Notes: generated from the sequence alone by a model not told the origin. 64,000 bases of DNA from Streptomyces sp. NA02950 (GCF_013364155.1 NZ_CP054916.1:5515001-5579000); one strand, 5' to 3'. Positions 50,174 through 58,920 are shown, counted from the stretch's first letter. Program-made: numbers and translations.

Positions 50174-50827
50174 TCAGCCCGCGGTGACGGTGGCCGCCGG
50201 TCGCGCGGCCGTACCGCTGCGCCCCGCGGCCGCCGCCGCGGCGACGCGCCCCATGGCGGTGTCCCGGCCGCAGGCGTACGCGCCCAGCGCCGTCTGCCGG
50301 GCCACGATCCCGCGCTCGGCGCGCATCAGCCGCCAGCCGCGCCGCACCAGATAGAGCGCCGACTTCCGGCCCTCGCGCAGATCCCGCAGCAGCCGCCGCC
50401 GGAAGGTGGTGGAGGGGCGGCCCCGCAGACAGATCGCGTCCGCGAGCACACCCAGCTCGGCGCACCGTCCGATGATGTCGGCGGCGAAGACCCCCTCGGC
50501 GATGAACAGCGGGGTACGGCCGAGGTCCAGCAGCTCTTCGCCGACGCGGGCGCTGGTCGGGATGTCGTACACCGGCACCGTCGTACGTGACGTCCGGCAC
50601 AGCGCCGCCACGGCCGCCACCGCCGCGTCCGCGTCCCAGGAGAGCGGGGAGTCCCAGTCGGTGCTTCCGTCCTCCGCCAGCTTCGGGAGGGTCGGGTCGT
50701 CGCCCTCCTTGTAGAAGTCGTCGAGGTTCAGCACGGGCAGCCCGCTACGGGCCGCGAGCGATGACTTTCCGGAACCGGAAGGGCCGGAGAGCAGGATGAC
50801 GCGGGCGGGTGAGGGATGGAAGGTCAC
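50174..50827 (-). CDS. uridine kinase-like P-loop protein
   Basis: A 217-residue P-loop kinase: Walker A GPSGSGKSSLA, LNLDDFYKEGDDPTLP, DWDSPLSWD, and IAEGVFAADI, which resemble the uridine kinase/phosphoribulokinase family. The C-terminus is Ala/Arg-rich. It starts with GTG at 50827 without a clear ribosome site; the end of a TnpB element lies 12 nt upstream. A nucleoside substrate would fit the region's theme, but is inference. Confidence 0.82.
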   Translation of the reverse strand: MTFHPSPARVILLSGPSGSGKSSLAARSGLPVLNLDDFYKEGDDPTLPKLAEDGSTDWDSPLSWDADAAVAAVAALCRTSRTTVPVYDIPTSARVGEELLDLGRTPLFIAEGVFAADIIGRCAELGVLADAICLRGRPSTTFRRRLLRDLREGRKSALYLVRRGWRLMRAERGIVARQTALGAYACGRDTAMGRVAAAAAAGRSGTAARPAATVTAG

Positions 50828-50838
50828 GGAACACCAGT

Positions 50839-50903
50839 TTGACTGCTCCCCTCCCTGAAGGGAAGGGATTCCTTCCCTTCAGGGCTGTGTGGGGATTCCT
50901 GGC
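50839..50903 (-). ncRNA. predicted 3' guide (omega) RNA end/right-end hairpin of tnpB element
   Basis: CCCTGAAGGGAAGG (50853-50866) pairs perfectly with CCTTCCCTTCAGGG (50871-50884), loop GATT, directly after the tnpB stop. In IS605 elements the transcript from the end of tnpB through this structure forms the omega RNA. Only the hairpin is seen; the RNA is inferred. Confidence 0.5.
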
Positions 50904-52124
50904 TCAGGCTGCCTCCGGGAGCAGCGCTCCCGGAGGTCTTACGCCCTCGGCGCCAGCCGGGTTCAGACCTGCCCGGTGGAGCATCACACGGGCGGAGTTC
51001 TCGTCTCTGGGGGAGACGGCTCCGCACGCGGTGCAGGTGTAGATGCGCTCGGACAGCGGCAGTGCGTGCTTGGTTCTCGCTCCGCACGATGCGCAGTCCA
51101 TGGTGGTGTGCGCGGGGTGCACGAAACGGATGTCCCGCCGGTGTTTGCGGCCCATCTCGACCAGGGCCTTCTTCGTGGCGCCGATCGCGGCGTCCGCCGC
51201 CTTGCGCGCCATGGAGGACTTGGCGAGGAACTTCGGCTGGGAGTCCTCGACGGCTATGGCGTCGTAGTCGGTCACGACCTTCTTCGCCCACTTGCGCCCG
51301 GTGTCCTGCCGCTGCCGGGCGATCTTCGCGTAGGTCTTCGCCCGCCACTTCTTCGCCTCGCGGTAGCCCTTCGAGGCGGCCTGTCCCTTCTTCGGTCTGC
51401 GGCGGGCCATCATCCGGTCGTACCGGGTCAGCTTGGCCTGGGCCCTGCGGCCGTGCTGGGCGTGCGGAAGGTCGTGGGCGTTGGAGGTGGTGGTCGCGGT
51501 CTGCTTCACGCCCCAGTCCACACCGAGCACCCGGCCGGTTTCCGGCAGCGGCCGCACCTTTGCGGGGACCACGAACGAGCAATACCAGTGCCCGATACTG
51601 TCCTGGTACACCCGCACCGAAGAAGGTTCGGCGGGCAGATCCCGCGACCACACCACCGTCAGCACGATCCCACCCGCCAGGTACAGGCGGCCGTCCCTCA
51701 GCCGGAACCCGCGCCGGGTGTAGTTCAGCGTCGGCAAGGCCTCGTGCTTCTTCTTCCACTTCGGCATACCGGCCCGCTGCCGCCCAGGCAAGCGTTCCCG
51801 GATGTCCTTGTGCGCCTTGGCACGGGATGCGCCGAAGTCCCGGATCACCTGTTGTTGGGGAACACTGGAACCCTCACGCAGCCACGGCGTACACTCCCGC
51901 GCCCGGGTCAGCATCTTGTCCAGCTGCGCCGGTCCACACGTCCGCTTCTCACCCGTGGCCTTGTTGTGCAGGTGGGTGGCCTTGGACTTGGCGACACATT
52001 CGTTCCAGATCCAACGGCACCGGTCCCACTCGGCCAGCAGCGCCGTACGCACGGTCGACGACACGCGAAGCCGGTAGGTGTACCGGGCATGCCCAGCCTT
52101 GTCGGCTTCACTTGGCCCCGTCAT
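50904..52124 (-). CDS. tnpB: TnpB family RNA-guided endonuclease
   Basis: A 406-residue TnpB. The RuvC active site appears intact: GVDWGVKQTA (first Asp), DAIAVEDSQPKFL (Glu) and VSPRDENSARVMLH (last Asp), with a zinc finger CASCG...CTACG between the latter two. The N-terminal WED/REC-like part reads TYRLRVSSTVRTALLAEWDR. Such proteins cut DNA using an omega RNA derived from the element's own right end, and are the ancestors of Cas12. The ATG at 52124 is the likely start; in-frame upstream codons exist. No tnpA is present, so the copy may be immobile alone. Confidence 0.92.
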   Translation of the reverse strand: MTGPSEADKAGHARYTYRLRVSSTVRTALLAEWDRCRWIWNECVAKSKATHLHNKATGEKRTCGPAQLDKMLTRARECTPWLREGSSVPQQQVIRDFGASRAKAHKDIRERLPGRQRAGMPKWKKKHEALPTLNYTRRGFRLRDGRLYLAGGIVLTVVWSRDLPAEPSSVRVYQDSIGHWYCSFVVPAKVRPLPETGRVLGVDWGVKQTATTTSNAHDLPHAQHGRRAQAKLTRYDRMMARRRPKKGQAASKGYREAKKWRAKTYAKIARQRQDTGRKWAKKVVTDYDAIAVEDSQPKFLAKSSMARKAADAAIGATKKALVEMGRKHRRDIRFVHPAHTTMDCASCGARTKHALPLSERIYTCTACGAVSPRDENSARVMLHRAGLNPAGAEGVRPPGALLPEAA

Positions 52125-52355
52125 GCCATCAACGTAGCGTCCTCGTTCGTTATCCACGCCGCATTCCGGCAGACTTACCCGAACGGGTGACCGAAGCAAG
52201 CCGCTGCGGACCGCCGGTTCCTCAACTCCGAGATGCTTCACCTCCTGGAGGCCGCTCCCACCGCTCTCCGGGAATCCCGGTGACCTCCCGGGGCGGTGCC
52301 GATGCGGTCCGCGGACGCGCGGCGGCCGAAGACGGTGCGCACCGGATGCGTACCA

Positions 52356-52388
52356 GCCCCCGCCCCTCGGACGGGAGGGGGCGGGGGC
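52356..52388. terminator. terminator of the deoC-aldehyde dehydrogenase operon
   Basis: GCCCCCGCCCCTC (52356-52368) pairs with GAGGGGG plus CGGGGGC (52375-52388), with one bulged G. It lies 40 nt past the stop of the minus-strand dehydrogenase-like gene. Confidence 0.8.
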
Positions 52389-52427
52389 CGGTGGCCGTCG
52401 GGGTCAGATCCCCGTTCAGGGACCCGT

Positions 52428-53297
52428 TCAGACACCCATGGGGTGCCAGACCGTCTTGGTCTCCAGGAAGGCGAGCATCCGGCGGGTGCCGGGGTCGGCG
52501 GACCAGTCCACAGGCTGTGGACGGACGACCCGCTTCAGGTTCTCCGCCGCGGCCTTCTCCAGTTCGACCGCCAACTCCGCGTCCGCGCCCGCGAGGTCGA
52601 TCGCGTTGACGTCCTGGTGGGCGGCGAGCGGGGTGGCGATCTCCGCCGTCCTGCCGGAGAGCAGGTTCACCACGCCACCGGGGAGGTCCGAGGTGGCCAG
52701 GACCTCGGCGAGGGAGAGCGCCGGGAGCGGGCGGGTCTCGCTCGCTACGACGACCACCGTGTTACCGGTGACGATCGCGGGCGCGATGACCGAGACCAGA
52801 CCGAGGAACGAGGAGTCCTGCGGGGCCAGGACCGCGGTGACGCCGGTGGGTTCGGGGCTGGACAGGTTGAAGTACGGCCCCGCGACCGGGTTGGCGGACC
52901 CGGCGATCTGGGCGATCTTGTCGGACCAGCCCGCGTACCAGACCCAGCGGTCGATCGCCGCGTCGACCTGGGCGCCCGCCTTGGACTTGGACAGCCCTTC
53001 GGCGTCGGCGACCTCGCGGACGAACTGGTCGCGGCGTCCCTCGAGCATCTCGGCCACGCGGTAGAGGATCTGGCCGCGGTTGTAGGCCGTGGCCCCCGAC
53101 CAGCCGCCGAATGCCTTGCGGGCGGCGACAACGGCGTCACGGGCGTCCTTGCGGGACGCCTGCGGGGCGTTGGCCAGCCAGCGGTCCTTTGCGTCGGTCA
53201 CCTCGTACACCCGCCCGCTCTCGGACCGGGGGAACGTGCCCCCGACGAACAGCTTGTAGGTCTTGAGCACGGAGAGTCGGTCGTTGCGGTCAGACAT
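52428..53297 (-). CDS. aldehyde dehydrogenase-like protein without catalytic half
   Basis: A 289-residue protein that aligns with the N-terminal cofactor half of aldehyde dehydrogenases: KTYKLFVGGTFPRSESGRVY, WSGATAYNRGQILYRVAEML, DRWVWYAGWSDKIAQIAGSA and GLVSVIAPAIVTGNTVVVVA. It ends before the usual catalytic domain, so both the nucleophile Cys and the general-base Glu are absent. No frameshift is seen; the reading ends cleanly with VDWSADPGTRRMLAFLETKT. It overlaps the full-length dehydrogenase gene by 8 nt, implying a partner or regulatory subunit role. Confidence 0.85.
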   Translation of the reverse strand: MSDRNDRLSVLKTYKLFVGGTFPRSESGRVYEVTDAKDRWLANAPQASRKDARDAVVAARKAFGGWSGATAYNRGQILYRVAEMLEGRRDQFVREVADAEGLSKSKAGAQVDAAIDRWVWYAGWSDKIAQIAGSANPVAGPYFNLSSPEPTGVTAVLAPQDSSFLGLVSVIAPAIVTGNTVVVVASETRPLPALSLAEVLATSDLPGGVVNLLSGRTAEIATPLAAHQDVNAIDLAGADAELAVELEKAAAENLKRVVRPQPVDWSADPGTRRMLAFLETKTVWHPMGV

Positions 53298-54780
53298 CGA
53301 GGTATGCCTCCAGGCCGTGGCGACCGCCCTCGCGGCCGTAGCCCGACTCCTTGTAGCCGCCGAACGGCGAGGTGGGGTCGAACTTGTTGAACGTGTTGGA
53401 CCACACCACCCCGGCGCGGAGCTTGTTCGCCATCCACAGGATCCGCGAGCCCTTCTCCGTCCAGATCCCGGCGGAGAGCCCGTAGGGGGTGTTGTTGGCC
53501 TTGGCGACGGCCTCTTCCGGGGTACGGAAGGTCAGCACGGACAGCACCGGGCCGAAGATCTCCTCGCGGGCGATCCGGTGGGCCTGGGTGACCCCGGTGA
53601 ACAGCGTGGGCGCGAACCAGAAGCCGGAGCTGGGCAGTTCGCAGGCCGGTGCCCAGCGCTCGGCGCCCTCGGCCTCGCCCGCCTGGGCGAGGGAGCGGAT
53701 ACGGGCAAGCTGCTCGGCGGAGTTGATCGCGCCGACGTCGGTGTTCTTGTCCAGCGGATCGCCCACCCGCAGGGTCCGCATACGGCGCTTGAGGGCGGTG
53801 AGGAGTTCATCCTGGACGGACTCCTGGACCAGCAGGCGGGAGCCCGCGCAGCAGACATGGCCCTGGTTGAAGAAGATCCCGTTGACGATCCCCTCGACCG
53901 CCTGGTCGATCGGAGCGTCGTCGAAGACGATGTTGGCCGCCTTGCCGCCCAGTTCGAGCGTGACCTTCTTCGACGTACCGGCGACGGTGCGGGCGATGGC
54001 CTTGCCGACCTCGGTGGAGCCGGTGAAGGCCACCTTGTCGATCCCGGGGTGACCGACCAGTTCGGCGCCGGTGCTGCCGTCACCGGTGATGATGTTGACC
54101 ACGCCCTCGGGCAGCCCGGCCTGGCGGCAGATGTCCGCGAAGAACAGGGCGGAGAGGGGGGTGGTCTCGGCGGGCTTGAGCACCACCGTGTTGCCCGCGG
54201 CGAGGGCCGGGGCGATCTTCCACGCCAGCATCAGCAGCGGGAAGTTCCACGGGATGACCTGACCCGCCACGCCCAGGGGCTTGGGGTCGGGACCGCTCGT
54301 GCCGCTCAGCGGGCTCCGCCCGCGGACGGCGTGGGCCAGCTTGTCGGCCCAGCCCGCGTAGTAGAAGAAGTGCGCCGCGACCAGGGGGAGGTCGGCGTCC
54401 CGCGACTCGCGGATCGGCTTGCCGTTGTCCAGCGACTCCAGGACGGCCAGCTCGCGGGAGCGCTCCTGGATGATGCGGGCGATCCGGAACAGGTACTTGG
54501 CGCGCTCGGAGCCCGGGAGGGCGGACCAGGCCGTGAAGGCGGCGCGGGCGGCCTTGACGGCGCGGTCGACGTCCTCGGCGGTGGCCTGGGCGACCTCGGA
54601 GAGCACCTCCTCGGAGGAGGGCGAGATGGTCTTGAAGACCTTGCCGTCGGCGGCCTCGGTGAACTCGCCGTTGATGAACAGCCCGTAGGCGGGGGCGATG
54701 TCGACGACGGCGCGGGACTCGGGCGCCGGTGCGTAGTCGAAGGGCCCGGGGGCGGGGGTCATGGGTGTCGTGGGTGCCAT
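53290..54780 (-). CDS. aldehyde dehydrogenase
   Basis: A 496-residue NAD(P)-dependent aldehyde dehydrogenase of full length. It shows the cofactor loop FTGSTEVGKAIART, the general base in LELGGKAANIVFDD and the catalytic Cys in NQGHVCCAGSRLLVQ, plus EEIFGPVLSVLTF. Lying 7 nt after deoC, which releases acetaldehyde from deoxyribose-5-phosphate, it probably oxidises acetaldehyde to acetate. It begins with MAPTTPMTPAPGPFDYAPAP and overlaps the next gene. Confidence 0.92.
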   Translation of the reverse strand: MAPTTPMTPAPGPFDYAPAPESRAVVDIAPAYGLFINGEFTEAADGKVFKTISPSSEEVLSEVAQATAEDVDRAVKAARAAFTAWSALPGSERAKYLFRIARIIQERSRELAVLESLDNGKPIRESRDADLPLVAAHFFYYAGWADKLAHAVRGRSPLSGTSGPDPKPLGVAGQVIPWNFPLLMLAWKIAPALAAGNTVVLKPAETTPLSALFFADICRQAGLPEGVVNIITGDGSTGAELVGHPGIDKVAFTGSTEVGKAIARTVAGTSKKVTLELGGKAANIVFDDAPIDQAVEGIVNGIFFNQGHVCCAGSRLLVQESVQDELLTALKRRMRTLRVGDPLDKNTDVGAINSAEQLARIRSLAQAGEAEGAERWAPACELPSSGFWFAPTLFTGVTQAHRIAREEIFGPVLSVLTFRTPEEAVAKANNTPYGLSAGIWTEKGSRILWMANKLRAGVVWSNTFNKFDPTSPFGGYKESGYGREGGRHGLEAYLDV

Positions 54781-54787
54781 GGGTGTC

Positions 54788-55792
54788 TCAGTCCACCGTC
54801 ACGTAGTCGGGGCCGGAGTAGTGGCCGGTGCGCAGCTTCTGGCGCTGCATCAGCAGGTCGTTGAGCAGGCTGGAGGCGCCGAAGCGGAACCAGTCGGCCG
54901 TCAGCCACTCGTTGCCCAGCGTCTCGTTGACCATCACCAGGTACTTGATCGCGTCCTTGGAGGTGCGGATACCGCCCGCGGGCTTGACCCCGACCTGGAC
55001 GCCGGTGGTGTCGCGGAAGTCGCGCACGGCCTCGAGCATGAGGAGGGTGACCGGCGGGGTCGCGTTCACCGTCACCTTGCCGGTGGAGGTCTTGATGAAG
55101 TCGGCCCCGGCCAGCATCGCCAGCCAGGACGCCCGGCGCACGTTGTCGTACGTCTGGAGCTCACCGGTCTCGAAGATGACCTTCAGGTGGGCGGCGCTGC
55201 CGTCCGGGCGGGCGCACGCCTCCTTCACCTGCTTGATCTCCTCGAAGACGTCCAGGTAGCGGCCGGACAGGAAGGCGCCGCGGTCGATCACCATGTCGAT
55301 CTCGTCCGCCCCGGCGGCCACCGCGTCCCGGGTGTCGGCCAGCTTCACCGGCATCGCGGCGCGGCCGGAGGGGAAGGCGGTGGCGACGGCGGCGACGTGG
55401 ATGCCGCTCCCGCCGGCGGCGGCCAGCGCCTCCTTGGCGGTCGCCACCATGTCGCCATAGACGCAGATCGCCGCGACCTTGGGGACCGTACGGTCCGTGG
55501 GGTCGGGGCTGACCCCCTTCGCGCACAGCGCCCGGACCTTGCCCGGGGTGTCCGCGCCCTCCAGGGTCGTCAGATCGATCATCGAGATCGCCAGGTCGAT
55601 GGCGTAGGCCTTCGCCGTGGTCTTGATCGAGCGGGTGCCGAGGGTCGCGGCACGGGCCTGGAGGCCGACCGCGTCGACGCCCGGCAGGCCGTGCAGGAAG
55701 CGGCGCAGCGCGCCGTCCGAGGCGGTCACGTCCGCCATGGACGCGAGTCGCTCCGCGGCCTCTTTGCCGTATGCGGGAACTGTGGTGGGCAT
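54788..55792 (-). CDS. deoC: deoxyribose-phosphate aldolase
   Basis: A 334-residue DeoC, class I aldolase. Catalytic Lys in GADFIKTSTGKVTVNA; AICVYGDMVATAKEALAAAG, ADEIDMVIDRGAFLSGRY and VGVKPAGGIRTSKDAIKYL are typical. It cleaves deoxyribose-5-phosphate to acetaldehyde and glyceraldehyde-3-phosphate. The N-terminal extension of about 60 residues is usual for the longer actinobacterial form. The start ATG is at 55792; a CTACGCGCGTAG palindrome lies 19 nt upstream. Confidence 0.95.
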   Translation of the reverse strand: MPTTVPAYGKEAAERLASMADVTASDGALRRFLHGLPGVDAVGLQARAATLGTRSIKTTAKAYAIDLAISMIDLTTLEGADTPGKVRALCAKGVSPDPTDRTVPKVAAICVYGDMVATAKEALAAAGGSGIHVAAVATAFPSGRAAMPVKLADTRDAVAAGADEIDMVIDRGAFLSGRYLDVFEEIKQVKEACARPDGSAAHLKVIFETGELQTYDNVRRASWLAMLAGADFIKTSTGKVTVNATPPVTLLMLEAVRDFRDTTGVQVGVKPAGGIRTSKDAIKYLVMVNETLGNEWLTADWFRFGASSLLNDLLMQRQKLRTGHYSGPDYVTVD

Positions 55793-55811
55793 GGTCACCA
55801 GACGAGCATAT

Positions 55812-55823
55812 CTACGCGCGTAG
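55812..55823. promoter_or_regulatory. CTACGCGCGTAG operator upstream of deoC
   Basis: Perfect copy of the 12-bp palindrome, 19 nt before deoC and about 105 nt before the divergent PH-domain gene. Confidence 0.75.
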
Positions 55824-55928
55824 CAGATGTCACCCCCGGGGTGGGGATCTGTTGGGCCGGGGAACCGGGTTCGGTGGGCCTCGGCTCCGGCATCCATTGT
55901 CGCCGAGGCGTGGTGCAGAATCGGCCCC

Positions 55929-56597
55929 ATGACGAGCCCGGACGACTCAGCCCCCGACTCCTCGGCCCCGCAGTCCTCGGACGACGGCCAGGAGAGCACC
56001 TTCGCCGACCGTGTCTACCGGTCCCCCGCCGGTATCGCGGGGGGTGTGCTGCTGCTCGGACTCGGCGCCTGGCTCGGTATCGACGCGATGATCCGGGGTG
56101 AGGGGCGGACACCGTGGCTGGCCCTGGCCGGGCTGCTGTTCGCGGTTCCGGTCGTCATCGCCTTCACGGTCCGCCCCGCGGTGTACGCGGGAGCGGACCG
56201 GCTGTTGGTACGCAACCCCTTCCGTACCATCACGCTGCCGTGGGCCTCGGTCGACGGAGTGCGCGCGGGCTACACCAGCGAAGTGCTGGCCGCCGGTGCC
56301 AAGTACCAGCTGTGGGCGATCCCGGTCTCGCTGCGGCAGCGCAAGCGGGCCGCGCGGCGACAGGCCCGGTCCGCCGCCGAGGACCCCTACAGCCGTACCT
56401 CCGCCCATGTCGCCGTCGACACCGATGAGGACCGGCGCGCCCCCTCCGACGCGGCCGTCGGCGATCTGCGCGAGATGGCCGAGCTCAACGCGGGGCGGGA
56501 CGGCGCGCAGGGGACGCCGGAGGTCCGCTGGGCGGTCGAGGTCATCGCGCCGACGGTGGCGGGGGCCGTGCTGCTGGTGATCATGCTGGCCATTTAG
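55929..56597 (+). CDS. PH domain-containing membrane protein
   Basis: A 222-residue protein with an acidic N-terminal tail, two membrane segments (IAGGVLLLGLGAWLGIDAM and WLALAGLLFAVPVVIAFTV), then a bacterial PH-like domain (ADRLLVRNPFRTITLPWASV, GVRAGYTSEVLAAGAKYQLW), and a third hydrophobic segment at the C-terminus. It is divergent from deoC. Function unknown. Confidence 0.8.
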   Translation: MTSPDDSAPDSSAPQSSDDGQESTFADRVYRSPAGIAGGVLLLGLGAWLGIDAMIRGEGRTPWLALAGLLFAVPVVIAFTVRPAVYAGADRLLVRNPFRTITLPWASVDGVRAGYTSEVLAAGAKYQLWAIPVSLRQRKRAARRQARSAAEDPYSRTSAHVAVDTDEDRRAPSDAAVGDLREMAELNAGRDGAQGTPEVRWAVEVIAPTVAGAVLLVIMLAI

Positions 56598-56612
56598 GGC
56601 CGGTGACGTCGG

Positions 56613-56644
56613 ACCGGGGCGGCCGCTGGTGCGGCCGCCCCGGT
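56613..56644. terminator. bidirectional terminator with T-rich tail
   Basis: ACCGGGGCGGCCGC (56613-56626) pairs perfectly with GCGGCCGCCCCGGT (56631-56644), loop TGGT, followed by TCTTTGGTTGTT. The PH gene and the mutase gene converge here. Confidence 0.9.
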
Positions 56645-56655
56645 TCTTTGGTTGT

Positions 56656-58359
56656 TCAGATGCCCGCCGCCGTCGCGAGGTCCGTCCTGAGCGACGCCAG
56701 CGCCGTCTCCGCCGTCGTACGGGCCGTGGCCAGCGCGTCCGCCCCGGGGACGTCCACCACCACCTCCAGGTAGCACTTCAGCTTCGGCTCGGTGCCGCTC
56801 GGGCGGACGATCACCCGGGCCGAGCGGATCGTTCCGTCGCCGGAGAGGTGGTAGCGCAGACCGTCCGTCGGGGGGAGGGTCTCGGTGCCCCGGGCCAGAT
56901 CGTCCGTCGACCTCACGGCCAGGCCCGCCAGTACGGTCGGCGGCTGTTCGCGCAGCCGCTTCATCGCCGTGGCGATCACGGAGAGGTCCTCCACGCGTAC
57001 GGACAACTGGTCGGTCGCGTGCAGACCGTGCGCGAGCGCGATGTCGTCCAGGAGGTCGGAGAGGGTGCGGCCCTGTTCCTTCAGCTCCGACGTCAGCTCC
57101 GCGATCAGCAGCGCGGCCGTGATGCCGTCCTTGTCGCGCACGCCGTCCGGGTCCACGCAGTAGCCGAGCGCCTCCTCGAAGGCGTAGCGCAGGCCGTCCA
57201 CCCGCGCGAGCCACTTGAAGCCGGTCAGCGTCTCGGCGTACGCCAGGCCGGCGGCGGCCGCGATCCGGGAGAGGAGCGAGGACGAGACGATCGTCGTCGC
57301 GACGGTGCCGTGGGCCCGCTTGTGCACCAGGTGCGTGGCGAGCAGCGCGCCGACCTCGTCGCCGCGCAGCATGCGCCAGCCGTGGGCCGGGGGCGCTCCG
57401 GCGGGGGTCGGTACGGCTACCGCGCAGCGGTCGGCGTCCGGGTCGTTGGCGATGACGACGTCCACGGCGTCGGGGCCGGCGGTGGGGTCGGTGGTGGCAC
57501 CCAGGTCTCTGGCGGTGGCGAACGCCAGGTCCATCGCGCCCGGCTCCTCCGGGTTCGGGAACGCGACGGTCGGGAACGCCGGGTCGGGGTCGGCCTGTGC
57601 GGCGACCACGGTCGGGGCCGGGAAGCCCGCGCGGGCGAAGGCGGCGGTGAGGGTGTCGCGGCCGACCCCGTGCATCGGGGTGTAGACGACGCGGGCGGTG
57701 CGGGGGGAGCCGGGGGTGAGGACGGCGTCGGTGCGGGCGAGGTACGCGTCCAGGACGTCGTCGCCCAGCGTCTCCCAGCCACTGTCCGGGCGGGGGACGT
57801 CGTTGAGGCTGCCGATCGCGGCGATTGCGGTGGCGATGTCGGTGTCGGCGGGCGGGACGATCTGGGAGCCGTCGCCGAGGTAGACCTTGTAGCCGTTGTC
57901 GCGGGGCGGGTTGTGGCTCGCGGTGACCTCGATGCCCGCGACGGCGCCGAGGTGGCGGATGGCGAAGGCCAGGACGGGGGTGGGGAGGGGGCGGGGGAGC
58001 AGGGCGGCGCGGAAGCCGGCGCCGGTCATGACGGCGGCGGTGTCGCGGGCGAAGTCGGCGCTCTTGTAGCGGGCGTCGTAGCCGATGACGACGAGGCCGC
58101 CCCGGGTGGTGTCCTGCTGGGCGAGGTAGGCCGCGAGGCCCGCGGCGGCGCGGATGACGACGGCGCGGTTCATGCGCATGGGGCCGGCGCCGAGCTCACC
58201 GCGGAGACCGGCGGTGCCGAACTGGAGGGTGCCGGAGAAGCGGTCCGCGATCTCGTCGAGCGCCTCGGTGCGCAGCAGTTCGCTGAGTTCGGCGCGGGTG
58301 TCGGGGTCGGGGTCCTCGGCGAGCCAGGTGCGGGCCTGGGTGATGAGGACGGGCTCCAT
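56656..58359 (-). CDS. phospho-sugar mutase (phosphopentomutase/phosphomannomutase-like)
   Basis: A 567-residue alpha-D-phosphohexomutase-superfamily enzyme of the PGM2 kind. It contains GTAGLRGELGAGPMRMNR, the phospho-Ser loop GIEVTASHNPPRDNGYKVYL, the metal loop IANDPDADRCAVAV, and the sugar loop FEEALGYCVDPDGVRDKDGI. Its neighbour deoD and the M. tuberculosis deoD-pmmB pair suggest it interconverts (deoxy)ribose-1- and 5-phosphates. The start is ATG at 58359. Confidence 0.88.
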   Translation of the reverse strand: MEPVLITQARTWLAEDPDPDTRAELSELLRTEALDEIADRFSGTLQFGTAGLRGELGAGPMRMNRAVVIRAAAGLAAYLAQQDTTRGGLVVIGYDARYKSADFARDTAAVMTGAGFRAALLPRPLPTPVLAFAIRHLGAVAGIEVTASHNPPRDNGYKVYLGDGSQIVPPADTDIATAIAAIGSLNDVPRPDSGWETLGDDVLDAYLARTDAVLTPGSPRTARVVYTPMHGVGRDTLTAAFARAGFPAPTVVAAQADPDPAFPTVAFPNPEEPGAMDLAFATARDLGATTDPTAGPDAVDVVIANDPDADRCAVAVPTPAGAPPAHGWRMLRGDEVGALLATHLVHKRAHGTVATTIVSSSLLSRIAAAAGLAYAETLTGFKWLARVDGLRYAFEEALGYCVDPDGVRDKDGITAALLIAELTSELKEQGRTLSDLLDDIALAHGLHATDQLSVRVEDLSVIATAMKRLREQPPTVLAGLAVRSTDDLARGTETLPPTDGLRYHLSGDGTIRSARVIVRPSGTEPKLKCYLEVVVDVPGADALATARTTAETALASLRTDLATAAGI

Positions 58360-58599
58360 GGGGTCTCCTGGGGCTGGCTGGCTGGCTGGCTGGGTGGGTG
58401 GGTGCGTGGGTGGTGGGGGGTGGGTGCGGGGGTGTGTGGGCGGGTGCGGGGCCGGGGGCTCCGGTGTGGGGTCCTGGACCGTCTATTTAGGCGCCGGTGC
58501 CCGGGGAGGTCTGGTCACCCGGAGATTGGCGCCACAAATACACGTAGTGTCCAGGACCCCACCCCTGCGCCCCCGTCCCCTCCCGTCTCGTCGGCGGCC

Positions 58600-58793
58600 G
58601 CGCCTCCGGTGGCCGGTTCGGGATGCTGGTCTTGGCTTTGGCGCTGCCCTCGGTGGCGGGGCCGGGCGACTGTGCCGCGGTGGGTTGTCGGTGGGCGCTC
58701 CTGCGGTGGCTGGTTCGGGATGCTGGTCTTGGCTTTGGCGCTGCCCCCGGTGGCGGGGCCGGGCGACTGTGCCGCGGTGGGTCGTCCGTCCGG
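58600..58793. repeat. 97-bp tandem direct repeat, two copies
   Basis: The unit with GGTTCGGGATGCTGGTCTTG at 58615 recurs at 58712. From there 72 bases are identical except for one change (TCGG to CCGG), and the flanks are also similar, giving about two copies of a 97-bp tandem unit. Confidence 0.85.
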
Positions 58794-58861
58794 GGTGCTT
58801 GTCCCCGGAGGGGCCGTGCCCCTCGGTTGAGCTCTGGGTACCCGCCGGAGGCGAGCTGACG

Positions 58862-58903
58862 CCGGGCGGCGGGTCCCCGGGGTGGGGCCCGCCCGCCGCC
58901 CGG
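58862..58903 (-). terminator. terminator after deoD
   Basis: CCGGGCGGCGGG (58862-58873) pairs with CCCGCCGCCCGG (58892-58903), beginning 18 nt downstream of the minus-strand deoD stop. Confidence 0.8.
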
Positions 58904-58920
58904 TCGCCCGACCGGCGAGG

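Larger units (their letters stand above)
50839..52190 (-). mobile_element. IS200/IS605-group (IS1341-like) element with tnpB only
   Basis: A solitary tnpB with an end hairpin and no tnpA transposase. The right end probably lies at TCAA on the minus strand (50839-50842), just past the 14-bp hairpin at 50853-50884, by analogy with IS608/ISDra2. The left end, upstream of tnpB, is not clear; a small hairpin ACCCGAACGGGT sits at 52177-52188. Confidence 0.7.
58360..58920. other. 561-bp gap with simple repeats and 97-bp direct repeats
   Basis: No supported gene. Near the mutase start there is a GGCT/GGGT microsatellite (58375-58450, for example GGCTGGCTGGCTGGCTGGGT). Further right are two tandem copies of a 97-bp sequence, and then a terminator for deoD at 58862-58903. 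Open frames across it are low-complexity. Confidence 0.6.

Noticed and set aside
58375..58450. GGCT/GGGT run as an origin or attachment site
   Set aside because: No DnaA boxes, integrase, tRNA end or direct repeat pair flanking it; it looks like a simple microsatellite.
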